Source: QVMM01 sp047030855
GTDB taxonomy: Bacteria; Bacteroidota; Bacteroidia; Bacteroidales; Dysgonomonadaceae
Reading direction: 5' to 3'
DNA length: 64,000 bases
NCBI GenBank assembly: GCA_047030855.1
Contig: JBKYIJ010000008.1
Span: forward strand, 2,356,001 to 2,420,000
The translations under genes and the position numbers were made by a program. Positions 18,754 through 26,630 of the stretch are shown here, one piece after another. Within the stretch, counting starts at the first letter, position 1; each line of letters begins with the position of its first letter. The notes under the pieces are model-generated. The model ran no database searches and was not told the origin of the DNA. It saw nothing but the letters and a program-made list of their open reading frames with translations.

Positions 18754-20070
18754 ATGAATACTTTAAAAACTATATTTCCCCTCATACTATTTATATATCT
18801 GAATAAACCAAGCTTCGCACAGATTCAGCCGATGGGGTTCACACATAAGGTATTGACGATGGATGGTTCATTTTATGTATATTATCCTAAATTACAGGTT
18901 ATAGACGATACCCTTTTTGTATCGACGAATATCGGTATTTATCATAAAGACTTGAAACAGGATACCCAGTGGTCATTGTATGCCTTTGAAGATGCTCCGG
19001 TAATTGAGTTTGTCAGGAATGAGAACAAACTGATAGCAAACTCAATGGGGGCGTGGAATGAACAGGACAGTTTGCTTTTGTTATCAGAAGATAACGGGAA
19101 GTCGTATATAGATTATACCTCTCCATATTTTTTAGAAAATGGGAAAAATCAAATCTATCGGCTTCATCAGAACCCTCAAAATTCCAACTCTATATTGGCG
19201 ATGACAAGGCGTACAGGACTTTCCAAATCAGAAGATTTTGGGGAAAACTGGAATTGTCTGAATTCGTATGGTTTAGGTATACATATTGCTTTTGCCAGCT
19301 TTCATCCTTTGGATACAACCACTATTTTTTATTCGGGAGAAGGTTATATGAATGAGGGACGGATTTATAAATCTTCAGATAGCGGAGAAACATGGTCTGA
19401 TTATGTAATACCCGGAGGTGATAACTGTGTTCATCAAATCGATTTTCATCCTACGAATCCCGATGTCCTTGTTTTCGGAGGAGAGGGAGTAATTGGAAGA
19501 TCTGTAGATAAAGGTGAAACTTGGGCGATTACCGATTTATTCACTTCAGGCATGTATTTCTACAAAGTTCTTTTTGATAAAGACAATCCCAATACCATCT
19601 ATGCATCAGGAACTCACGGAGATAGAGAAGAAAATAACACTATTTTCGTTTACCGTTCCATCGATATGGGCGAAACCTGGCACTTAGCTTATCAGGAAGC
19701 TCTTGATTCCGATTGCGGGGAAATGATCGATATGGTTATGCACAATAAAAGCCTTATTTTTTATACCGATAGTTGCGGATTGTTCGAATTAAACGTAGAA
19801 ACGACACCGCCTCTCTCGGTGATTCCGTCTGAGGTTATATCCGGTTTATCAGTTTATCCGAACCCTGTTCATAGTACATTATATTTCGAAACAAGCGAAG
19901 ATATCAGCAATGTCGATATTGTCGATTGTACAGGGTGTTTGTTACAGAAAACCATAATTTCTGAGAATGAAAGGACGGTAGATGTTTCAGGATTATGTAC
20001 AGGAATCTACTTTGCTATTTTCCAAACCGATAATCAGAAGATTACAAGAAAAATATATATTGACAATTAA
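18754..20070 (+). CDS. Secreted BNR/sortilin-like beta-propeller with T9SS sorting domain, copy 1
   Basis: About 438 residues from the ATG at 18754 (a TTG two codons upstream is less likely). A signal peptide ends SFAQIQ. The body carries Asp-box repeats (SEDNGKSYIDYTS, SEDFGENWNCLN, SSDSGETWSDY, SVDKGETWAI, SIDMGETWHLAY) typical of sialidase/sortilin-type propellers. A C-terminal T9SS type A domain (VYPNPVHSTLYFE, then GIYFAIFQTDNQKITRKIYI) directs export and cell-surface attachment. No sialidase catalytic residues are evident, so it is more likely a binding protein. It is the first of three tandem paralogues. Confidence 0.9.
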   Translation: MNTLKTIFPLILFIYLNKPSFAQIQPMGFTHKVLTMDGSFYVYYPKLQVIDDTLFVSTNIGIYHKDLKQDTQWSLYAFEDAPVIEFVRNENKLIANSMGAWNEQDSLLLLSEDNGKSYIDYTSPYFLENGKNQIYRLHQNPQNSNSILAMTRRTGLSKSEDFGENWNCLNSYGLGIHIAFASFHPLDTTTIFYSGEGYMNEGRIYKSSDSGETWSDYVIPGGDNCVHQIDFHPTNPDVLVFGGEGVIGRSVDKGETWAITDLFTSGMYFYKVLFDKDNPNTIYASGTHGDREENNTIFVYRSIDMGETWHLAYQEALDSDCGEMIDMVMHNKSLIFYTDSCGLFELNVETTPPLSVIPSEVISGLSVYPNPVHSTLYFETSEDISNVDIVDCTGCLLQKTIISENERTVDVSGLCTGIYFAIFQTDNQKITRKIYIDN

Positions 20071-20126
20071 TATATTCAGTATTTTGTCATTGTAATAATA
20101 AAACACTAGAAATTAATCATATTACT

Positions 20127-21443
20127 ATGAAGCCAATCAGTATTATTCTTTCACTATTTTCATTGATATGCTTCTGCGTGTCAGGTTATGGGCAGATACA
20201 ACCGATGGGGTTTACCCAGAAAGTTATTACACCCAATATATCTTTGCACGAGTATACACCCAAAATGCAATTGATAAACGACACATTATTTATAGCTACA
20301 AATACAGGGGTATATATGAAAAACATGAAGTATAATTCTGATTGGCAATTATATGCCTTTAAAGATGCTCCGGTTATTGATTTCATAAGAAATGGAAACC
20401 AAATACTTGCAAGTTCGATGGGAACATGGAATGGAATTGACAGCCTGCTTTTGTTATCAGAAGATAACGGAAGAACTTTTATAGATTTTACCTCTTCTCA
20501 TTTCACAGAATATGGTAAAAATCATCTGTTAGGGTTAGCTCAGAATCCGTTAAATCCTAACTCAGTGTTAATTAATGCCTTCCGAACAGGGCTTTCTTAT
20601 TCGGGAAACTTCGGGAAAGATTGGAAGAACCTGAGCCCTTACTCATTAGGATTCAATCTGGCTTTTGTCGGTTATCATCCTTTAGATACGACAGTTATTT
20701 TCTATTCGGGAGAAAAACCATCGCTTAGTGGACATATTTTATCTTCATACGATAGTGGTAAAACATGGAACGATTACACGGTTCCTAACAGGGATAATTG
20801 TGTCCATCATATAGCTTTTCATCCAACCAATCCGGATATTCTCATTTTCGGAGGGGAAGGAGTGGTTGGTCGATCAACTGACAAAGGCAATAACTGGGAG
20901 ATTGTATACAAAACAGAACAGGAAACCTATATAAAAAAGATAGTGTTTGACGAAAACGATCCGGAAATCTTATACATGACAGGATCTGCTCATTATGGCT
21001 CGGAATTGAACGAAAAAATACGAGTATATCGTTCCACTGATATGGGTGAAATCTGGCATCTGGCATATAATGAAGATGTAGGAGCTGATTATAGGGATAT
21101 GGTTGATATGATAAAATATAAGAATAAACTTATATTTTACACCCGTGATTGCGGATTATTCGAATTGGATTTAGAGACCACACCGCCTCTTTCCGTTCAA
21201 ACAATAACAGTACCCGTATTAACCGTTTTCCCGAATCCTGTTCATAAAACATTGTATTTTGATACCGATACAGGCATCCTTAATATTGAAATTGTAGATA
21301 TGGCAGGCCGTTCACTCCAAAATACGGCGATTGTCTCAGGGGAAAAAGCAATAGATGTTTCAGGATTATGTTCAGGAATTTATTTTGCGGTTTTTCAAAC
21401 GGACAATCAGAAAATAACGAAAAAAATATGTATTGATAACTGA
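20127..21443 (+). CDS. Secreted BNR/sortilin-like beta-propeller with T9SS sorting domain, copy 2
   Basis: 438 residues, roughly 60% identical by eye to its neighbours. It shares the post-signal phrase GQIQPMGFTQKVITP and the same Asp-box series (SEDNGRTFIDFTS, SYDSGKTWNDYTV, STDKGNNWEIV, STDMGEIWHLAY). One otherwise conserved box is degenerate (YSGNFGKDWKNLS), and the loop around residues 260-285 differs strongly from the other copies. The C-terminal sorting domain (VFPNPVHKTLYFD, then GIYFAVFQTDNQKITKKICI) is conserved. It begins 57 bases after copy 1 with its own leader. Confidence 0.9.
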   Translation: MKPISIILSLFSLICFCVSGYGQIQPMGFTQKVITPNISLHEYTPKMQLINDTLFIATNTGVYMKNMKYNSDWQLYAFKDAPVIDFIRNGNQILASSMGTWNGIDSLLLLSEDNGRTFIDFTSSHFTEYGKNHLLGLAQNPLNPNSVLINAFRTGLSYSGNFGKDWKNLSPYSLGFNLAFVGYHPLDTTVIFYSGEKPSLSGHILSSYDSGKTWNDYTVPNRDNCVHHIAFHPTNPDILIFGGEGVVGRSTDKGNNWEIVYKTEQETYIKKIVFDENDPEILYMTGSAHYGSELNEKIRVYRSTDMGEIWHLAYNEDVGADYRDMVDMIKYKNKLIFYTRDCGLFELDLETTPPLSVQTITVPVLTVFPNPVHKTLYFDTDTGILNIEIVDMAGRSLQNTAIVSGEKAIDVSGLCSGIYFAVFQTDNQKITKKICIDN

Positions 21444-21494
21444 TATCTTTTATATTTCTGCACATCATTATATATCAATAAAAATATACTTACT

Positions 21495-22799
21495 ATGAAG
21501 CCAATCAGAATTACTCTTATATTTCTCTCGTTGATATATTTCTGTTCGTTAAGCTACGGACAAATACAACCAATGGGGTTTACTCAGAAAGTCGTAACAC
21601 CCGATATATCATGGCGAAAATATGTGCCAAAATTGCAACTGATAAACGATACTCTATTTGTATCCTCAAATACAGGGGTGTATATGAAAAATATGAAAAA
21701 TAATTCTGATTGGTTGCTGTATGCCTTTAAAGACTCTCCTGTTATCGAGTTTGTAAGGAATGGAAATCAAATACTTGCCAATTCTATGGGAGCATGGAAT
21801 GAACAGGATAGTTTGCTTTTATTCTCCTCTGATAAGGGTAAAACATTTGAGGATTATACTTCTTCTTATTTCTTGAAATACAATAAGAATCACTTATATA
21901 GGCTTCATCAGAATCCTAAAAATCCCAATTCGAATTTAATTCTATCATATATTGGACTTACTAAATCTGTAGACTTCGGTAAAAACTGGATATGCCTGAA
22001 TGAGCAATCGATTGGTGTAAATATTAATTTTGTCAGTTACCATCCGTTAGATACAACTACTATATTTTATTCCGGCGAAACTGATAATTTAGGAGGAAAA
22101 ATATTAAAATCATCAGACAATGGGGAGACATGGTCTTACTATATGGTTCCCGGAGGAGATAATTGTGTGCATCATATAGCTTTCCATCCTACAAATCCGG
22201 ATATTCTTATTTTTGGTGGTGAAGAGATAATTGGAAAATCGACAGATAAAGGAGTGAGTTGGAAAAATATTGATCTGATTTATTCGGGAATGTATTTTTA
22301 CAAAGTTCTTTTCGATGAATACAATCCTAACATAATATATACATCTGGGAGTCGAGGAGGGGAAGGAGATACCATTTTTGTTTACAGATCTACAGATATC
22401 GGTGAAACTTGGCATTTAGCCTATAAGGAAACTCTCAATTCTGATTGTGGAAAAGTGCTCGACATGGTGAAATATAAGAACAAACTTATATTTTATACCA
22501 ACGATTGCGGATTATTCGAGTTGGATTTAGAAACCACTCCGATTCTTTCCGTTCAAACAACAACGATGTATGATTTAACCGTTTATCCGAATCCTGTCCG
22601 TAATACATTGCGTTTCGAAACTGCCGGAGCTATCCGACGTATCGATATTATCGACTGCTTAGGACGGATAATACAGAAAACTGTTATTTCAGACAGCGAA
22701 AAGTCTATAGACGTATCCGGGTTAAATTCAGGAATCTATTTTGCCGTATTCCAGACCGATAATCAGAAAATCGCAAAAAAAATATGTATTAAGAATTAA
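21495..22799 (+). CDS. Secreted BNR/sortilin-like beta-propeller with T9SS sorting domain, copy 3
   Basis: 434 residues. The leader is nearly the same as in copy 2 (MKPIRITLIFLSLIYFCSLS), so copies 2 and 3 probably arose last, although in the central loop (GMYFYKVLFDEYNPNIIY) copy 3 resembles copy 1. This mosaic suggests recombination among the copies. Asp boxes SSDKGKTFEDYTS, SSDNGETWSYY, STDKGVSWKNI and STDIGETWHLAY are visible, then a T9SS type A domain (VYPNPVRNTLRFE). It is probably a surface-displayed binding propeller of unknown ligand. Confidence 0.9.
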   Translation: MKPIRITLIFLSLIYFCSLSYGQIQPMGFTQKVVTPDISWRKYVPKLQLINDTLFVSSNTGVYMKNMKNNSDWLLYAFKDSPVIEFVRNGNQILANSMGAWNEQDSLLLFSSDKGKTFEDYTSSYFLKYNKNHLYRLHQNPKNPNSNLILSYIGLTKSVDFGKNWICLNEQSIGVNINFVSYHPLDTTTIFYSGETDNLGGKILKSSDNGETWSYYMVPGGDNCVHHIAFHPTNPDILIFGGEEIIGKSTDKGVSWKNIDLIYSGMYFYKVLFDEYNPNIIYTSGSRGGEGDTIFVYRSTDIGETWHLAYKETLNSDCGKVLDMVKYKNKLIFYTNDCGLFELDLETTPILSVQTTTMYDLTVYPNPVRNTLRFETAGAIRRIDIIDCLGRIIQKTVISDSEKSIDVSGLNSGIYFAVFQTDNQKIAKKICIKN

Positions 22800-22869
22800 T
22801 GTAACTTCCGGCTAATCATTCATTGCCTGAAAGTATAAAATTATGACTTCTGATTTTTATATATGAAAT

Positions 22870-23016
22870 CTATTCTGTTTTTCTCTTTTCACTTTCAATT
22901 AGCAAGTCATAAATCCGTTCAGTTATTTTAAGCATCTTAATGTAATTTGTCAGGCAGGTTACATTTAACTTAAACAATTCTTCATCAAATCGTTTTTGCC
23001 ATGCTTTCAATCTCAT
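22870..23016 (-). CDS. Small basic helical protein, unknown
   Basis: 48 codons from an ATG at 23016: MRLKAWQKRFDEELFKLNVT, then YIKMLKITERIYDLLIESEK. It is amphipathic and helical with no recognised family. The same frame is open further upstream (to 23154), but that part is antisense to an IstB remnant and is not credible. It may itself be a leftover of a mobile-element gene. Low confidence that it is expressed. Confidence 0.3.
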   Translation of the reverse strand: MRLKAWQKRFDEELFKLNVTCLTNYIKMLKITERIYDLLIESEKRKTE

Positions 23017-23063
23017 GGCTTCTTCTTTTTGTTGCTTTTTAAGATTGAAAATGAAGTAAATAA

Positions 23064-23174
23064 CTTCAACAAATAGGTGATAAAACAGTTGCCGACGCCG
23101 TATTAGACAGGCTGGTACACAAAGCTCTGAGGGTGGAACTTTATGGAGAATCACTTAGAAAACTAAAAGTGTGA
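23064..23174 (+). pseudogene. C-terminal fragment of IS21-family helper ATPase (IstB)
   Basis: The frame reads IGDKTVADAVLDRLVHKALR then VELYGESLRK before a TGA at 23174. This is the characteristic end of IstB-type AAA ATPases (pattern EKxxADAILDRLVHxAHRIELxGESLR). A stop lies just upstream and the ATPase core is missing. It marks the right edge of a former IS21-family element inside the tRNA-Leu island. Confidence 0.75.
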
Positions 23175-23283
23175 ACAACTATTTAATTATGCAAATTAAT
23201 GTAAAATAAATTACGGCGTAAAATGATATATTATCTTTACAATAAATCAGTACTTATAAACACTACTTTCAAGAAGAATTATA

Positions 23284-23335
23284 GGGGGGCCAGTTTGAAC
23301 AGGAATCAAGGGGCCTATTTCATCGGAATATCCAG
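23284..23335 (+). repeat. Tandem terminal repeats of an IS21-family end
   Basis: Two units spaced 24 bases apart begin GGGGCC (23286 and 23310) and share GGAAT at the same distance. IS21 elements carry several such repeats at each end as transposase binding sites, and they lie downstream of istB, as here. The G run at 23284-23289 fits this. Confidence 0.55.
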
Positions 23336-23578
23336 TAAGAAATAAATACTTGATTTTTCGCATTTCTTGTCTTTTAGATAAAATTTCAGGCTAGCCATAG
23401 ATTTTTATTTTTATACTACACAAAGATAGAAATAAAAATAATAGGGTAAGAATTAGGGTAAGAATAATATTTATTATTCTTTATTTTTTTCTTATCATAT
23501 TTTACAAATATATTTGATAAACAATAATATATAATTGTATTTCAGATATATTAGATGTAGATGAGCAAAATTTAATAT

Positions 23579-23638
23579 AGTCCCGCTCCGAGTACGAATA
23601 TTTTTCAGATGCCGCTATAACTTAACAGGTTATGGCGG
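23579..23638 (+). repeat. Right copy of the 60-bp direct repeat (putative attR)
   Basis: It contains the last bases of tRNA-Leu (from the T arm) without the rest of the tRNA, then the same spacer and terminator hairpin as 15130-15189, with one base different. The hairpin arms extend symmetrically further than in the left copy (GCCGC / GCGGC). Confidence 0.9.
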
Positions 23639-23680
23639 CATTTATTTTATGACTATGACTTGATGCTCATGGCTTGAATA

Positions 23681-23719
23681 AAAAAACAAGGGGCGGAAAT
23701 TATCCGCCCCTTGTTTTTT
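23681..23719. terminator. Bidirectional terminator downstream of sodB
   Basis: The arms AAAAAACAAGGGGCGGA and TCCGCCCCTTGTTTTTT pair perfectly with a five-base loop, giving U runs in both directions. Confidence 0.92.
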
Positions 23720-23736
23720 ATAATGCATAAAGAATA

Positions 23737-24403
23737 TTAATATCTTTTACCCACAGCATCCCAATCTATGATTTTCCAGATTTCGTTCAGGTGATCGGCA
23801 CGACGGTTTTGATAGTCTAAGTAATAGGCATGTTCCCAAACGTCGAATCCAAGAATTGGTGTAAGCCCTTTAGTAAGGGGGATTTCCTGCATTTGCTTCT
23901 TTTTCTATGGATAGTTTTCCATCTTTATCTTTAGCCAGCCAAACCCATCCTGAGCCGAATACGGCTGTACCTGCGGCATTAAATTCTTTCTTAAAGTTTT
24001 CGAACGAACCCCACTGTTTGTTTATTGCTTCCGCCAATTTTCCCGTTGGTTCACCTCCTCCTTTAGGGCTGAAAGACAGGAAGTATATATTATGGTTTAA
24101 AGTTTGTCCTGCATTGTTGAATATGGCTCCGTCACTTTCTTTTACGATAGTTTCAAGGTCTGCATTTTCAAATTTGGTTCCCTGAATCAAGTTGTTCAGA
24201 TTAGTGATGTAAGTTTGCAAATGTTTACCGTAATGGAGTTCTACTGTTTGTTTGCTGATAACAGGTTCTAATGCGTTAGTTGCGTATGGCAACTTTGGTA
24301 ATTCAAATTTCATAACATTTATGTTTTTATTATTACTACTGGATAATGTATTAAAATTTACGCAAATAATTGTAAACAATACTATCGGAAATAATTTCTT
24401 CAT
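23737..24403 (-). pseudogene. sodB: Fe/Mn superoxide dismutase with N-terminal export signal, one frameshift
   Basis: The enzyme converts superoxide to oxygen and peroxide. The metal ligands are present across two frames: His in VELHYGKHLQTYI, His in GQTLNHNIYFLS, then after the break FDVWEHAYYLDYQN with the Asp and His of the third and fourth ligands. The frames join at a run of five G (23877-23881); four would restore a 222-residue protein ending DAVGKRY. A classical SOD start (MKFELPKLPYATNALEP) sits at about 24313, but the frame is open to MKKLFPIVLFTIICVNFNTL at 24403, a good signal peptide, so export to the periplasm is possible. Whether the longer start is used cannot be decided from sequence. 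Confidence 0.88.
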
Positions 24404-24527
24404 ATAATTACTTATTATTTGTTTTGTATATGTTAAAACATATCTGCAGGTAATATTGTTTTTGATAATTCGATGTTTTTAAATAAATAGTTTTAATGTC
24501 TCATTGATCGAATATATTTATAAAAAA

Positions 24528-24557
24528 ACCGTATGCAGAAAATTTTCCGCATACAGT
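24528..24557 (-). terminator. Intrinsic terminator of mdh
   Basis: On the reverse strand the arms CTGTATGCGGAAAA and TTTTCTGCATACGG pair (two mismatches) and are followed by T7; this lies 38 bases after the mdh stop. Confidence 0.85.
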
Positions 24558-24594
24558 TGATACATAATAAAGTATAAGAAATTGCGAAATTTCT

Positions 24595-25536
24595 TTAAAT
24601 TACATTTAAGTCTCTAAGCACTGCGTTCGTTTTATGAACGGCTGCCGCAGATGCTTCAAATTTTGCTTTTTCTTCGTCTGTAAGTTTTAGGTCTATAATT
24701 TTTTCCCAACCTTTTTTGCCAAGAACGACAGGAACTCCTATACATATATCGCTTTGTCCGTATTCGCCTTCCAGAGCCACGCAACAAGGAATAATTCTTT
24801 TCTGATCGTGGATAATGGATTCAACGACAAACGCGCCAGCTGCTCCCGGAGCATACCATGCAGATGTTCCTAACAATCCTGTAAGAGTCGCACCGCCCAC
24901 CATAGTGTCGGCTACAACTTTGTCTAAAGCTTCCTTTGTCAGTAAATCTTTCACGGGTATCCCTTTGTAAGTTGCAAGACGTGTAACGGGAATCATGGTT
25001 GTGTCACCGTGTCCTCCGATTACCATACCTTCTACTTCGCTCGGATTGGCATCCAATGCCTGACTGAGGTAATATTTGAAACGTGAACTGTCCAAAGCTC
25101 CGCCCATACCCAGTATTCTGTGCTTTGGCAGCCCTGTTATTTTAGATGCCAGATAAGTCATTGTATCCATCGGGTTGGAGATGATTACAAGGACTGCGTT
25201 CGGTGAATATTTTAAAATACTTTCAGAAACGGATTTTACAATTCCTGCATTTACGCCAATCAGTTCTTCCCTTGTCATTCCCGGTTTGCGAGGAATACCC
25301 GAAGTGATAACGACAACGTCCGAATTAGCTGTTGCCGCATAATCGTTAGTCACGCCTTTGATGCGGGATTCAAAACCCAACAGCTGCGCTGTCTGATTCA
25401 TATCCATCGCTTTTCCTTCTGAAACACCTTCTTTAACATCGAGCATTACGATTTCGTCTGCTACTTTTCTGAAAGCTAATACATTTGCGCATGTTGCACC
25501 AACGTTTCCGGCACCTACAACTGTTACTTTAGACAT
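24595..25536 (-). CDS. mdh: Malate dehydrogenase (NAD-dependent)
   Basis: 313 residues, a usual length for the LDH-like MDH group. The NAD-binding Rossmann motif is VVGAGNVGATCANVLA with Asp in VMLDVKEG. The active-site region shows RKPGMTREELI (substrate-binding Arg residues), ISNPMDTMTYLA, and catalytic His in VIGGHGDTTMIPV. It interconverts malate and oxaloacetate, in Bacteroidales mostly on the reductive branch toward succinate. The gene is monocistronic with its own terminator. Confidence 0.97.
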   Translation of the reverse strand: MSKVTVVGAGNVGATCANVLAFRKVADEIVMLDVKEGVSEGKAMDMNQTAQLLGFESRIKGVTNDYAATANSDVVVITSGIPRKPGMTREELIGVNAGIVKSVSESILKYSPNAVLVIISNPMDTMTYLASKITGLPKHRILGMGGALDSSRFKYYLSQALDANPSEVEGMVIGGHGDTTMIPVTRLATYKGIPVKDLLTKEALDKVVADTMVGGATLTGLLGTSAWYAPGAAGAFVVESIIHDQKRIIPCCVALEGEYGQSDICIGVPVVLGKKGWEKIIDLKLTDEEKAKFEASAAAVHKTNAVLRDLNVI

Positions 25537-25696
25537 AATGATTTTTTTTAATATTTAAATTTTTAGATATTTCTTATAACAGCAAAAGTAAAGCCTTATT
25601 TGTAAATAAAAAAAGCTTTATGAGTCAATTTTCGGCGGAATTATTAAAAATCTTGAAAGGCTGATCTTATTTTATATAAATGAAAATAAAAAGACA

Positions 25697-25704
25697 TATA
25701 TTTG
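25697..25704 (+). promoter_or_regulatory. Promoter of the coiled-coil/AAA/TOPRIM-like operon
   Basis: TATATTTG fits TAnnTTTG, 32 bases before the ATG at 25736. Confidence 0.55.
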
Positions 25705-25735
25705 TTACTGTGAAATAGAAAAACGTGTTTGTAAT

Positions 25736-26626
25736 ATGGATAATCAGTCTAATAAACATACAAAAATATTAGTAATCGTTATCGTTCTGCTGATCCTTGG
25801 TTTAGGAGTTGCAGGATATTTTTTATTCAGAACGAATACTCAATTGTCTGAATCTCAGCAAACGAATGAGATCACCAAACAACAACTCGAGGACGAATAT
25901 GAAAGTATTGCCATGCAATACGAGGGTTTTAAGTTTAGTGTCAAGAACGATTCTTTACTGAAACAGTTAAGCAATGAACAGGCTAAAGTCCAACGGCTAC
26001 TGGAAGAACTTCGAACCGTTAAATCTACAAATACCGCTGAAATAAACCGATTGAATAATGAGCTGTCGAGTTTACGCAAAATTTTGAAATCATATATACA
26101 GCAAATTGATTCGCTAAACAGGCTTAATGAGCAGCTGACAAAAGAAAATAAAGAAATCACTCAAAAATATCAGCAAACTACGCAAACCCTTAGCCAAGTA
26201 TCGCAGGAAAAAGCCAATCTGACGGAAAAAGTTTCTCTGGCTGCTAAGCTGGATGCTACGAATGTCAGCGTTCAGGCAACCAATTCTAAAGGCAAGGAAC
26301 AAAAGAAAATAAAAAAGGTAGAACAGTTGATCGTTTCGTTTCTGATAACTAAAAATATAACTGCCGAACCCGGCGAGCGGACTATATACGTACGTATAAT
26401 GAAGCCTGACGGAGATGTTTTGGTAAAAAGCAGGGCTAATGTTTTCCAATATGAGAATAGAGAAATCAATTATTCTATGAGAAGAATCATTGAATACGGC
26501 GGAGAGGAAATGCCTGTAACTCTTTATTGGAAGGTGGAAGAATACTTGATGCCCGGGACATACAGGGCAGATATATTTGCTGACGGAAACCTGATCGGCT
26601 CGAGAAGTTTTGAACTTAAAGATTAA
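25736..26626 (+). CDS. Membrane-anchored coiled-coil protein, unknown function
   Basis: 296 residues. A short basic N-terminus (SNKHTK) is followed by one transmembrane segment (ILVIVIVLLILGLGVAGYFL). A long coiled coil comes next (about residues 35-165, with LNRLNEQLTKENKEITQKYQ), then a linker (ATNSKGKEQKKIKK) and a C-terminal beta-rich domain (about 195-296: VEQLIVSFLITKNITAEPGE ... RTIYVRIMKPDG ... TYRADIFADGNLIGSRSFEL). Topology from the charge pattern places the bulk outside the cytoplasm, or in the cytoplasm with an N-out orientation; this is undecided. It ends 4 bases before the AAA ATPase start, so translation is coupled. Similar proteins occur widely in Bacteroidales with unknown role. 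Confidence 0.8.
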   Translation: MDNQSNKHTKILVIVIVLLILGLGVAGYFLFRTNTQLSESQQTNEITKQQLEDEYESIAMQYEGFKFSVKNDSLLKQLSNEQAKVQRLLEELRTVKSTNTAEINRLNNELSSLRKILKSYIQQIDSLNRLNEQLTKENKEITQKYQQTTQTLSQVSQEKANLTEKVSLAAKLDATNVSVQATNSKGKEQKKIKKVEQLIVSFLITKNITAEPGERTIYVRIMKPDGDVLVKSRANVFQYENREINYSMRRIIEYGGEEMPVTLYWKVEEYLMPGTYRADIFADGNLIGSRSFELKD

Positions 26627-26630
26627 ACCA

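Larger units (their letters stand above)
15130..23638. mobile_element. tRNA-Leu-associated genomic island, about 8.4 kb
   Basis: The region between the two 60-bp repeats has the architecture left by site-specific integration into a tRNA 3' end. In the right copy the hairpin arms extend to GCCGC..GCGGC, a better terminator than the left one; this is expected if the right copy is the original host terminator and the left was brought by the element. The cargo is a nucleotidyltransferase-HEPN protein, a broken propeller gene, three tandem secreted propellers and an IS21 remnant. No integrase is present inside, so the element is either decayed, was mobilised in trans, or the repeat arose another way. 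Confidence 0.6.

Noticed and set aside
22870..23154. A 94-codon minus-strand gene
   Set aside because: Its first half is antisense to the IstB remnant; only the last 48 codons were kept, at low confidence.
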